Below, piece after piece: positions 18,744-28,450 of a stretch of 64,000 nt of DNA; position 1 is the first letter of the stretch; every line of letters starts with the position of its first letter. Source of the DNA: Brachyspira hampsonii (GTDB lineage Bacteria > Spirochaetota > Brachyspiria > Brachyspirales > Brachyspiraceae). The DNA lies in NCBI RefSeq assembly GCF_002214805.1, contig NZ_CP019914.1, positions 620,001 to 684,000 on the forward strand, given 5' to 3'. The translations under genes were made by a program, and so were the position numbers. Under the pieces are notes generated by a model, which worked only from the letters and a program-made list of their open reading frames with translations, ran no database searches and was not told where the DNA came from.

Positions 18744-19736
18744 ATGAACAATGATAAAAAAGAAACAGTTATACTTTTTAATATGGGAGGAGCTAACAGC
18801 ATAAAAGATGTAGACACATTTTTAATCAATATGTTTAATGATTATCATATATTAAATATAAAAAATAGTTTTATGAGAAGCATTATAGCAAAAAAGATAG
18901 TAAATAAGATTAAGCCCAATGTAATAAAACACTATGAAGCAATAGGAGGAAAATCTCCAATAAATGAATATACAGAAAAACTAGTCAATAAACTTAATGA
19001 ATTGGACAGTTCAAAAGATTATAAATATGCTATGAATTATAGTAATCCTTTATCTTATGATGTATTAAAAGAACTAAAACATAATAATGTTACAGAAATC
19101 ACATTATTTAGTATGTATCCTCAGTATTCAGAAGTTACTGTAAAATCATCATTAGAAAGTATTTATAAGGCTATGAAAAAATTAAAATATAATCCCAAAA
19201 TAAATATAATAGACAGATACTATGACAATGAATATTATAATAATGCTATAGTAGAATTAATAAAAGACTCTATAAAAGATAAAAATAGTGAAGAATACAT
19301 ATTAATATTTTCTGCTCATTCTATACCTAAAATGTATATTGATAAAGGAGATCCTTATAAATATGAATGCAATTGTAATGCAGAAATACTAAAAGATAAA
19401 CTTTATAAAGAAGGATTACATTTTAAAGATATTGTACTTTCTTATCAGTCAAAAATAGGAAAACTAGAATGGCTTTCTCCCACTACAATAGACATGGTAA
19501 AAAAATACAGAGGTGAAAAATTAATAATATATCCTTTAGCATTTACTATAGATAATTCTGAAACTATTTATGAAATAGATATAGAATACAGAAAAGAGGC
19601 ATTAAATAAATATGATATTAAAGATTTTATACTATGCCCTTGTTTAAATGACAGCACATATTTTGCCAAAACTATTATTGAATTATCAAAAATGAATAAA
19701 GAACTTAATATTAGTTATAGTAAGAAAATTATTTAA
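18744..19736 (+). CDS. hemH: Ferrochelatase
   Basis: Inserts iron into porphyrin at the end of heme synthesis. The 330-residue protein shows the family landmarks: VILFNMGGANSIKDVDTFLINMF near the start, the catalytic His in FSAHSIPKMY (near residue 193), and the catalytic Glu in TIDNSETIYEID (near 272). Which route (protoporphyrin or coproporphyrin) cannot be told from motifs. Start is ATG with AAGGA 9 bases upstream. Placed opposite katA, so heme supply and catalase may be linked. Confidence 0.95.
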   Translation: MNNDKKETVILFNMGGANSIKDVDTFLINMFNDYHILNIKNSFMRSIIAKKIVNKIKPNVIKHYEAIGGKSPINEYTEKLVNKLNELDSSKDYKYAMNYSNPLSYDVLKELKHNNVTEITLFSMYPQYSEVTVKSSLESIYKAMKKLKYNPKINIIDRYYDNEYYNNAIVELIKDSIKDKNSEEYILIFSAHSIPKMYIDKGDPYKYECNCNAEILKDKLYKEGLHFKDIVLSYQSKIGKLEWLSPTTIDMVKKYRGEKLIIYPLAFTIDNSETIYEIDIEYRKEALNKYDIKDFILCPCLNDSTYFAKTIIELSKMNKELNISYSKKII

Positions 19737-19909
19737 TAAATAGCACTTTTTTATATTTTTTTAGTTTTATATACTGATATGTAATTTTATAGTAAATAAA
19801 AAATATTAGAGTATAATATGTATAAAATATTTTTACTTTTGTAGTTTACTTTTAATTTATATATGATATAACTTTATAAAATTAAAAATATAGTTTGTCG
19901 GAGAAGTTT

Positions 19910-22900
19910 ATGTTAAATATGTTAAAATTGAAAACTATTTATTATTCTGCTATTATGTTATTTATAATGGGGGTAAGTATGTTTGCAGCAGTTGCTATTG
20001 ATAGAACAAGTCCAATAGGAGAAAATACTAGCAGATATAACTATGAGGCAATAACTGTAACATTCAATCAGCAGATGGTTGCTTTGCAGTCTATAAAAGA
20101 AGTAACTAATGAATATTTCAGTTTTAATGTAGATGTTAAGGGAAGTTATAGATGGCTTTCTATTAATACTTTAGCATTTTATCCTAGCGAGCCTTTGCCG
20201 GATAATACAGCTATTGAAGTTACGCTTAAAAAAGGAATAAAAAGCGAACTTACGGGAGAAGTATTAGAAAATGATTATACTTGGACTTTTAATACTTTAA
20301 GACCTATAATGCAGAAAAGCTCTCCTTATGACAGACAGTCAGATTTGGCTACTGATGTTAATATAGTTGTTTATTATAATATGCCTATATATCTTGAAAG
20401 TGCCAAAGAAAATATAGAATTAATTTCAAGCAATACCTACAAGAATATAGATTTTGATGTTAGATATGCAAGATTAGAAGATTTAAGAGAATGGGAAACT
20501 AATGAATACAAACTTGAACAGGTATTAGTTATAAAGCCTAAAAGTGTTTTAGATAAGAACGATAAAATAACAGTGTATATAGAAGAGGGGCTTGCTGCAA
20601 TTAATGGAAATTTAGGAACTGCAGATAATGATAGTTTTACTTTTTCTACACATGATGAATTCTATTTCAATGGAGATAGTGAGCAGACAGTAACGGCATC
20701 ATATTCTCCAGAAGCTCCTAGAATTAATTTTTCTACAAGAGTTGAATGGGCTGACTTGATAAGAAATATTGAAATCACTCCAGCAATTCAGCTTCCTACA
20801 GAAGAGGATATTCAGCAAAACTCTTGGAGCTCTAAAAGTTTTTCACTTTATTCACTCAGATTTAATCCTAATATTACATACAATATAAAAATAAACGGAA
20901 GTCTTAAAGATGCTTACGGTCAAACTTTAGGAGAAGAACAAAACATTACATTAAATGTTACAGACTATAATCCAAGCCTTTCTATACCTTCTGGAATGGG
21001 AGTTGTAGAATCTTATGAAGGAATAAAACTTCCAGTACAGGTAATGAATCCTAATACTATTAATATACAAAGTAGATATGTTGATAAAGAAAATATTATA
21101 CCTTTCTTGTTTGTAAATAGAGAAGTATACAGATATGATGAAAGTGCAGAGTTTAGAAATTATACAAATCAATATAAAAACTTATTAGGATATAATAATA
21201 CTACACAATACACTCCAGATGTTGAAAGAAACAGATACATCACAACAGCACTTTATTTAACAAACTATATGAATAATAAACAGTACGGACTTTTATCAAT
21301 AGAGTTTAAAAGTAAGACTGGATATCAAAGTCAGTATGACTATTCATCATCTTCACAGATACAAATTACATCTATGGGAGTAACAGGAAAATTCTCAGGT
21401 GATTCAAATACAATATTCGTAACAGATTTAAAAACAGGAATGCCTATTGAAGGAGCTACTGTAGAAATAAGAGATGACTTTAACAGAGTATTAGAAAAAG
21501 CAATTACCGATGAAAACGGAATAGCCACTACTAAAGGATTTAGAACTTTAGGTATAAACAGAGTAAGCAGATGGTCATCACCAAGACAATGGGCTATAGT
21601 TACAAAAGGAGATGATGTATCTTTTATAAATAGTGATTGGGGTACTGGCGTTTCACCTTGGAGAATGGATATTAGCTATAATGATGCTCCTCCTACTAAA
21701 GATTATAACGGCTCTATGTTTACAGAAAGAGGTATTTATAAACCAGGAGAAGAGGTACATATAAAAGGTGTTATAAGGGAAAATAAAATAGGCAGTTGGC
21801 AGATACCTAATGATTTGAAAAACGGAACATTTACAATCAACAATTCAAGAGGTGAAGAGATACATAAAGGAACAATTACTTTAAATGAATATGGTTCTTA
21901 TTTGATAGATTTTACACTTCCAGCCGATGCTCCTACAGGTTATTATAATGTAAATGCCGAGTTTAAAAGCGATTCTAATAATGACAGAGAAGAAAATACT
22001 TCATACAGTTTATCACAAAGTTTTAGAGTAGAAGAGTTTAAACCTTTAGAATATGAAAGCAGATTATGGGTTGAAGATAAAAATTATTATTTAGGCGATA
22101 CTATGCCTATAAAAATGTCTGGCTGGTATTTATTCGGTGAGCCTATGATATCAAATCAGGTAGATTATAATATATCTATGAATGAAACTTTCTTTACTCC
22201 GCCTAATAATGCAGGATTCAGATTTACAAAATTAAGCTGGTTTGAAGATGAGTATTATAATAATTATTATTCTATGATAGCAAACGGCACAGCTTCATTA
22301 GATGAAAACGGAGAATATGCTTATGCTCCTACTGTAGATGCAAGCCGTTCAATACATGCAGCTTATGTTACTATAGAATCAACCGTATCAGGCGAGGATT
22401 CTCAAAGAGTAAGCACAACTAAAAGCGTATTGGTTCATGGAAGTGATTATTATATAGGTATAAAAAGACAAGGCTATTTCTTGGAAACTGACAAGCCTAC
22501 GCAATTAGAGTTTATAGCAGCAGACCCAGAAGGCAATAGACTTGAAGGCAAAAAAATAGAAGTACAGGTTATAAGAAGACATTGGGAATCTGTGAAAAAG
22601 GCTATAACAGGCGGAAGATTTGAATGGGAATCTAAACAAATTGATGATGTTGTTGAAACTACTACAGTTACAACATCTAAAGACCCTGTTGCTTTTAGTT
22701 TTACTCCTACAAACTCTGGACTTTATATAGTATTGGCAAGAGCAAAAGATTCTAAAAACAGAGAAGTTGCTTCTGATGAGTATATGTATGTTATAGGTAA
22801 AGATTATGCTCCTTGGGCTATGTTTGATGATGATTTGCTAGAGCTTATCACAGAAAAAGAAGAATATAAACCTTATGAAACAGCTAGAATAATGGTAAAA

Positions 22901-25660
22901 TCTCCTTATGAATCTGCTACTGCTTTGGTAACAGTTGAAAGAGAATATGTAATAGATTCTTTTGTAACAAATATAGAAGGCTCTACTGCTTTAATAGAAG
23001 TACCTATAAAACCAGAATATTTACCTAATGTTTATGTAGGTGTTTCACTTGTTAAAGGAAGAGTTGAAAATGAGGCTTATACTAATTATGCCACTGATGA
23101 AGGTAAGCCGTCATTTAAAATAGGTTATGCAGGACTTTCAGTTTCTCCGCGTGAAAAAGAGCTTAATGTAAAAATAACAAAATCTGCTGACAGCTTAGAG
23201 CCTCGCGATGAGATGACAGTTGATTTGTATGTTGAAACAAAAGAAAGCAAACCTATGGAAACAGAAATAATGTTAAGCGTTGTTGATGTGGGAGTATTAA
23301 ATTTAATAGGATACAAAACTCCTAATTGGTTTAATACATTCTACGGAAAAAGACCTTTGAGTGTTGCAAGTGCCGATACAAGAATACATTTAATAGGTCA
23401 GCGTAACTACGGAGAGAAAGGAGATACACCGGGCGGAGATGGTATGAGAGCTAATGCTTCACTTATGGCTAAAGCTGAAGCTATGGGTATGGACGTATTC
23501 AGCATAAGAAAAAATTTCCTTACTACTGCATTCTATCAAGGAAGAGTAAAAACTGATGCTGAGGGTAAAGCTACAGTTACATTTAATTTACCAGATAATA
23601 TTACATCATTTAGAATAATGGCTTCTGCTATAAATAAAGACGGTTATTTCGGTGCTTCTGATGATGTTGTTGTAGTTAAGAAAAATATTATGCTTATGCC
23701 TACACTTCCAGAGTTTGCTTATGTTGAAGATAAATTAAAAGCTGGTACTTTGGTTTATAACTATTCTGATAAAGATTTGGAAATAGAAGTTCAGGCTGCT
23801 GCTTCTAATGCTATGATAGAAAATGATGTTCAAAAAATAACAGTTCCTAAAGGCGGAAATGCTGATGTAAGATTTGATATTATAGCTACAAACAGAGGAG
23901 AAGCTAAAGTTACAATACTTGCTAAAGGCGGAGAATATACTGATGCTGTAGAGAAATCATTTGAAGTTAATGTACCTATGACTACAGAATCAGTTGCAGT
24001 ATTTTCAAGCACTACAAACAATAATACCGACTTGATGATAAGAGTACCTAATATTACAGAAGCGTATAAAGGTGCTGGAAGTTTGGAAGTTTATATGTCG
24101 CCTAGTGCATTTAGTGAGCTTTCTGGAGGAATTAATTATCTTATTAATTATCCATATCTTTGTTTAGAGCAGCAGTTGTCAAGAGTTTATCCTATAATAA
24201 CAAGTAAAAGATTATTAGTAGACATGAAACTTACTGATATATCAGAGGCAGAATTAGATAAGACAGTAACTGATTTCTTGAAAACTATGCCGACATATCA
24301 AAGTCTTAACGGAGGATTCTCATACTGGCCTAGCAAAACTTGGATATCTCCATGGCTTACTGCTTATGCTGCTGATGCTATGATTAAGGCTAAAAAAGAA
24401 GGATACGCTGTTGATGAAAACTCTTTGCAGTTGGCATTGGAATATATAAACAATTATGCTAAAAGCGGAAATGCTGAAAAACCTAGCTTCTGGAATGATG
24501 AATACATTAATTTATCTTCTATAGCTTATATTGCTGCAGTTCTTGCTGAGGGCGGATACAATACTAATGATGTAAAAGCTATAATAGATAGAATATACCC
24601 AGAAGTTAATAATATTCCTTTCTATGGACAGGTTCAGTTAATGAGGGCTATGTATTATAACAAATACGACAATAATGCATTTACTAATGTAAGGCAGTAT
24701 ATACTTAATACTATTAAAGAAGACCCTACTACTGCACATTATGAGCTTGAGGAAAGATATTCCAATCTTTATTGGATACACTCTTCATCAGTGAGAGATA
24801 CTTCTGTTGCTTTATATGCATTAATAGAAACAGGATATGATAATGCTATTAATGAAAAAGTGGTTCGCTGGCTTGTTCAGTCAAGAAAAAACGGCAGATA
24901 TTTAAATACTCAGGATAATGTTTCAGTATTTGCTGCTATGAATATGTATTATAAAAAATACGAAAATGTTAGTCCTAATTTCAAAGCAGAGTTTATATAT
25001 CAGGGACAAACTATACTTGCAGAAACATTCAGTTCAAGAACTCAGCCTAGCCTAACAAAAAATTATGCATTAGATGAGTTTATAAATGACAGATTAAGCA
25101 ATTCAAACACTAGAAGTGCTTTAGCAAATATTAAAAGAAACGGAGAGGGAAGACTTTATTACGGAGTAAGACTTACTTATGCACCTCGTGATTTAGCAGT
25201 TAATAGAGATGCCGGAATAAAAGTTGTAAGAGAGTATCAAACTAAAGACGGTAAAGTATTAGACCTTACAAAAGATAGATTCAAACAAGGCGAAGAATAT
25301 GTTGTTGTGGTGAAACTTACAGTTCCTTATGAGAGACATTTTGTTGTAGTTGACACTCCTATTGCTTCAGGTATGAGAATATTAAACTCTTCATTTGCTA
25401 CAGAAAGCAGCGAAGTGAAAAACATTACAGGCAATCAAGGTACAAGCTGGTGGGGCGGATTCAATCATACAGAAAACTATAATGACAAAATATTATTATT
25501 TGCTGATATACTTGATAAGGGAGAGTATGTATACAAATATGTAGTTAGAGCAGCTACACCGGGTGAATATTTGCTTCCTGCTACTAAAGCTGAAGAGATG
25601 TACAATCCAGAAGTATTTGGTTATGACGGACAGCATAAAGTTGTTATAGAGGCTAAATAA
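19910..25660 (+). CDS. Bacterial alpha-2-macroglobulin (thioester protease trap)
   Basis: A 1,916-residue exported protein. After a signal peptide (about 1-28) come many beta macroglobulin domains including a bait-like region, then a thioester domain with CLEQ at 1418-1421 in the context YPYLCLEQQLSRVYP. Cys and Gln form the reactive thioester that traps attacking proteases, as in E. coli YfhM. There is no lipobox, so it may be periplasmic or surface-tethered by another part. The usual neighbour pbpC (PBP1c) is absent. ATG 19910 is used because GGAG lies six bases upstream; an in-frame TTG at 19895 sits before that site and is unlikely. Confidence 0.93.
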   Translation: MLNMLKLKTIYYSAIMLFIMGVSMFAAVAIDRTSPIGENTSRYNYEAITVTFNQQMVALQSIKEVTNEYFSFNVDVKGSYRWLSINTLAFYPSEPLPDNTAIEVTLKKGIKSELTGEVLENDYTWTFNTLRPIMQKSSPYDRQSDLATDVNIVVYYNMPIYLESAKENIELISSNTYKNIDFDVRYARLEDLREWETNEYKLEQVLVIKPKSVLDKNDKITVYIEEGLAAINGNLGTADNDSFTFSTHDEFYFNGDSEQTVTASYSPEAPRINFSTRVEWADLIRNIEITPAIQLPTEEDIQQNSWSSKSFSLYSLRFNPNITYNIKINGSLKDAYGQTLGEEQNITLNVTDYNPSLSIPSGMGVVESYEGIKLPVQVMNPNTINIQSRYVDKENIIPFLFVNREVYRYDESAEFRNYTNQYKNLLGYNNTTQYTPDVERNRYITTALYLTNYMNNKQYGLLSIEFKSKTGYQSQYDYSSSSQIQITSMGVTGKFSGDSNTIFVTDLKTGMPIEGATVEIRDDFNRVLEKAITDENGIATTKGFRTLGINRVSRWSSPRQWAIVTKGDDVSFINSDWGTGVSPWRMDISYNDAPPTKDYNGSMFTERGIYKPGEEVHIKGVIRENKIGSWQIPNDLKNGTFTINNSRGEEIHKGTITLNEYGSYLIDFTLPADAPTGYYNVNAEFKSDSNNDREENTSYSLSQSFRVEEFKPLEYESRLWVEDKNYYLGDTMPIKMSGWYLFGEPMISNQVDYNISMNETFFTPPNNAGFRFTKLSWFEDEYYNNYYSMIANGTASLDENGEYAYAPTVDASRSIHAAYVTIESTVSGEDSQRVSTTKSVLVHGSDYYIGIKRQGYFLETDKPTQLEFIAADPEGNRLEGKKIEVQVIRRHWESVKKAITGGRFEWESKQIDDVVETTTVTTSKDPVAFSFTPTNSGLYIVLARAKDSKNREVASDEYMYVIGKDYAPWAMFDDDLLELITEKEEYKPYETARIMVKSPYESATALVTVEREYVIDSFVTNIEGSTALIEVPIKPEYLPNVYVGVSLVKGRVENEAYTNYATDEGKPSFKIGYAGLSVSPREKELNVKITKSADSLEPRDEMTVDLYVETKESKPMETEIMLSVVDVGVLNLIGYKTPNWFNTFYGKRPLSVASADTRIHLIGQRNYGEKGDTPGGDGMRANASLMAKAEAMGMDVFSIRKNFLTTAFYQGRVKTDAEGKATVTFNLPDNITSFRIMASAINKDGYFGASDDVVVVKKNIMLMPTLPEFAYVEDKLKAGTLVYNYSDKDLEIEVQAAASNAMIENDVQKITVPKGGNADVRFDIIATNRGEAKVTILAKGGEYTDAVEKSFEVNVPMTTESVAVFSSTTNNNTDLMIRVPNITEAYKGAGSLEVYMSPSAFSELSGGINYLINYPYLCLEQQLSRVYPIITSKRLLVDMKLTDISEAELDKTVTDFLKTMPTYQSLNGGFSYWPSKTWISPWLTAYAADAMIKAKKEGYAVDENSLQLALEYINNYAKSGNAEKPSFWNDEYINLSSIAYIAAVLAEGGYNTNDVKAIIDRIYPEVNNIPFYGQVQLMRAMYYNKYDNNAFTNVRQYILNTIKEDPTTAHYELEERYSNLYWIHSSSVRDTSVALYALIETGYDNAINEKVVRWLVQSRKNGRYLNTQDNVSVFAAMNMYYKKYENVSPNFKAEFIYQGQTILAETFSSRTQPSLTKNYALDEFINDRLSNSNTRSALANIKRNGEGRLYYGVRLTYAPRDLAVNRDAGIKVVREYQTKDGKVLDLTKDRFKQGEEYVVVVKLTVPYERHFVVVDTPIASGMRILNSSFATESSEVKNITGNQGTSWWGGFNHTENYNDKILLFADILDKGEYVYKYVVRAATPGEYLLPATKAEEMYNPEVFGYDGQHKVVIEAK

Positions 25661-25841
25661 TTTAATATTTTAACTTATTATAATAAAATTTTAAGGGCGG
25701 TATCTTTTAAGGTATCACCTTTTACTATTTAAAAGAAATTATAATACATTAAAATTGGAAATTTAGTATATTATATGATATTTATTTATTTCTATTATTA
25801 CTTATTATAACTAAATAAAAATATAAATAAGGAGAATGTAT

Positions 25842-26465
25842 ATGACTGAAATAAGAGATTTTATAAATAAGTTTTCAGGACAAGAGGAGGCGAAGAAGAA
25901 AGCTGAGGAAGAAGTTACTCAATTAGTAACTTTAGCAAATTTAAAGCTTGATACCTTGGAAAACAAATTAAAAGATTTATTTAAAAATAAGCAATTAGAT
26001 GGACAGATACAAATAATTGCCGATCATATGGGAGATTTTTCTAGAGAATATAGAGTTAATTATCAAGATGGAAATATATCTAAGGCAGTTAATGATTTGG
26101 TTGAGCAGATATTGTTTATTGGAGATAAAAGTTCAAAAGATATTATAAGTAAATGTATAACAAATACTTTAACTGATATGTTTACATCTATAGCAGTAAC
26201 TGAAGAAGAGAAGAGACTATTTGTAATTATGTTAGAAGGTACAGCTTTAGTACGTTATGATTTTTATGTTTGGAGAAGTGCTGAATGTGATAAGTCTATA
26301 TTTAAGTATGCCACTGGTATAGCTGCAATTACATATGCAAGATCAGTAATTGATCATACTAGGGTTAGTAAAGATGAACTAAATGATGCTATTTACAAAT
26401 TTTTAGGCGGTAATGTACCTTTAGATGATGTCATTAAATATAAAAAAGAACTTATTAATTACTAA
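25842..26465 (+). CDS. Unknown helical cytoplasmic protein
   Basis: A 207-residue, mostly alpha-helical protein with no signal peptide or membrane helix. The N-terminal third is strongly charged (QEEAKKKAEEEVTQ) and probably forms a coiled coil. The middle holds AVNDLVEQILFIGDKSSKDII. The C-terminus has an odd Trp/Tyr-rich patch (RYDFYVWRSAECDK). I do not recognise the family. The start ATG 25842 is preferred over 25836 because GGAG ends eight bases before it. Just downstream a second frame stays open for 29 codons (see findings). Confidence 0.5.
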   Translation: MTEIRDFINKFSGQEEAKKKAEEEVTQLVTLANLKLDTLENKLKDLFKNKQLDGQIQIIADHMGDFSREYRVNYQDGNISKAVNDLVEQILFIGDKSSKDIISKCITNTLTDMFTSIAVTEEEKRLFVIMLEGTALVRYDFYVWRSAECDKSIFKYATGIAAITYARSVIDHTRVSKDELNDAIYKFLGGNVPLDDVIKYKKELINY

Positions 26466-26520
26466 TATAAATGTTAATAGCGTGGATAGTTTAGTAGCAG
26501 ATAGAATAGTAAATTCTAAT

Positions 26521-26863
26521 AATAGACTTGTTTCAAAACTAAATTAAGAAATATTTATACTATTTCGATTTTTAGTATTTTTATTTTTATAACTATGGAT
26601 TTGTCCCCGCTCTGCGTGTCCCTACTCGGTGATGACCCATACGAAGTACGCATCAATCTGTGTGCCGTAAGCAGGCGAGAAGCAGGCAAAACCCGCCGCT
26701 TTACGTGTCGACGAAGTCCACCTGTGGTGTCGGCAGCGAAGAACTGTATATTTATATACTAAAATAATAAGTTATACAACATGTAAAACATTGTTTTTAT
26801 TATATATAAAATTATAAAAATTTCATATATAATATTGTCAAGTACTTTTGAAACAAGTCTATT
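26521..26863. mobile_element. Putative miniature element with 18-bp perfect terminal inverted repeats and a G+C-rich core
   Basis: AATAGACTTGTTTCAAAA (26521-26538) is the exact reverse complement of TTTTGAAACAAGTCTATT (26846-26863). Inside is a 140-base core (26605-26744) of 59% G+C by hand count, sharply unlike the AT-rich flanks. The minus strand of the core is open for about 44 codons but has no start codon. No transposase is visible, so if mobile it would be non-autonomous. Similar but decayed copies are at 4500-4783 and near 33324. Confidence 0.55.
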
Positions 26864-26938
26864 GATTATGAATTCTAATTTTTATTATATTATAAATTTG
26901 ATTAACCGTGCGTGCAGAGATTTTTTAAATTAAAAAAG

Positions 26939-27150
26939 ACTTGGGTGGGTGCTGTAAATTACTGAATCAATCATAAATATGTTAAACACTATAATATCAA
27001 GGTAAAATTATAGAAAATAAAGGGTGGGATATGTAAATAATTTTTTTAACTTAATTACATTTCCCGCCCTCTATATTTAAAACTTTTATTAGTTATTTTT
27101 ACTTTTTATTTCTTTAAAATATTTACTGTAATTATAAAGCCCTACCAAGT
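26939..27150. repeat. Fold-back unit 1
   Basis: Outer arms ACTTGGGTGGG (26939-26949) and CCCTACCAAGT (27140-27150) frame 212 bases. Inside, AGGGTGGGATATGTAA (27021-27036) pairs with TTACATTTCCCGCCCT (27055-27070), 14 of 16 positions. Confidence 0.7.
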
Positions 27151-27282
27151 GCTATTTAAGTTTATAGTTTATTAAACGCACGCAGAGTAAAATTATAAAT
27201 ATATATTAATTATGAATTCTAATTTTTATTATATTATAAATTCCATTAACCGTGCGTGCAGAGATTTTTTAAATTAAAAAAG

Positions 27283-27495
27283 ACTTGGGTGGGTGCTGTA
27301 AATTACTAAATCAATCCTAAATATGTTAAATACTATAATATCAAGGTAAAATTATAGAAAATAAAGGGTGGGATATGTAAATAATCTTTTAAACTTAATT
27401 ACATTTCCCGCCCTCTATATTTAAAACTTTTATTAGTTATTTTTACTTTTTATTTCTTTAAAATATTTACTGTAAATTATAAAGCCCTCCCAAAT
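27283..27495. repeat. Fold-back unit 2
   Basis: Same structure as unit 1, 213 bases, in the next tandem unit; the right arm reads CCCTCCCAAAT. The inner G-rich/C-rich hairpin is again present. Confidence 0.7.
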
Positions 27496-27728
27496 TTATT
27501 TTTACTTTATAATCTGTTAAACGCACGCAGAGAAAAACTATAAATATATATTAATTATGAATTCTAATTTTTATTATATTATAAATTCCATTAACCGTGC
27601 GTGCAGAGATTTTTTTAATTCAAAAAATTGTATCATAATTTATAAAAAATTCCTTGATTAATATATAATTAGCTATATAATATTTGCATCTAAAAATTAA
27701 TATTGAGTATTTTCCAAGAGGTTATAGT

Positions 27729-28436
27729 ATGATAGCAGAGAATAACATTTCATTAAATAATCAAAATAAACATATTATAGTAAGCGGAGAACTAGCTTTA
27801 ATTTTAGTTGTCATTATGAATAGTTTCGGTGTGGTTTTGATGCTTTACTCAGGTTCCGGTATATCTGCTATATCAAGTGTTCCTTATGCATTTTCTGAAG
27901 TTATAAAAAATATATCGCTTGGCACTTTTACTTATATTTTCCAAACTTTACTTGTATTAGTACTTATGATCTTAAGAAAAAAATTTGTAGGAGAATATTT
28001 ATTTAGTTTTGCAGTAGGATTCTTTTTCGGTAAATTTATAGATATACATAGTTTATGGATAAATCATTTGCCTTTGAGTTTAACATACAGAATTATATAT
28101 TTTATAATAAGCTATATCATACTTAGTTTTGGCATAGCTCTATCTAATAGATGCGGACTTCCTATAATACCCACAGATCTATTTCCAAGAGAATTATCAA
28201 ATATAATAAAAGTACCTTATTCTAAAATAAAAATAATATTTGATGTAAGTTCTCTTCTAACAACAGCATTAATAACATTCATTTTTCTAGGTCATATAAA
28301 AGGACTTGGAATAGGTACTGTGCTTGCAGCTTTTACAATGGGTAAATCTATCTCTTTTATAGGAAGCCTTATTGACAAAAAAATAGAATTTATACCGTAT
28401 ATAAAAAAATTAGTACATAAAGAAAATAAGGCATAA
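27729..28436 (+). CDS. YczE/YitT-like membrane protein
   Basis: A 235-residue integral membrane protein with about five to six hydrophobic helices (LALILVVIMNSFGVVLM at the start, then four others, ending in GIGTVLAAFTMGKSISFIG). The layout and the C-terminal GxGTxxxAFxxG-like motif match YczE/YyaS-type proteins of unknown transport role. The ATG at 27729 has AGAGG eight bases upstream; an in-frame TTG 45 bases earlier is less likely. It follows the intergenic repeat block. Confidence 0.7.
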   Translation: MIAENNISLNNQNKHIIVSGELALILVVIMNSFGVVLMLYSGSGISAISSVPYAFSEVIKNISLGTFTYIFQTLLVLVLMILRKKFVGEYLFSFAVGFFFGKFIDIHSLWINHLPLSLTYRIIYFIISYIILSFGIALSNRCGLPIIPTDLFPRELSNIIKVPYSKIKIIFDVSSLLTTALITFIFLGHIKGLGIGTVLAAFTMGKSISFIGSLIDKKIEFIPYIKKLVHKENKA

Positions 28437-28450
28437 TTTTATATTAACTT

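Larger units (their letters stand above)
26871..27560 (+). repeat. Tandem direct repeat of about 345 bp (two full units)
   Basis: The block AATTCTAATTTTTATTATATTATAAATT recurs at 26871, 27215 and 27560, giving periods of 344 and 345 bases. Each unit carries CGTGCGTGCAGAG, a fold-back with arms ACTTGGGTGGG, an inner hairpin and a closing ACGCACGCAGAG. No gene is seen in this stretch. Confidence 0.85.

Noticed and set aside
26605-26744. Protein gene in the G+C-rich core (minus-strand open frame of about 44 codons)
   Set aside because: No start codon or ribosome site; kept as a possible relic inside the repeat element.
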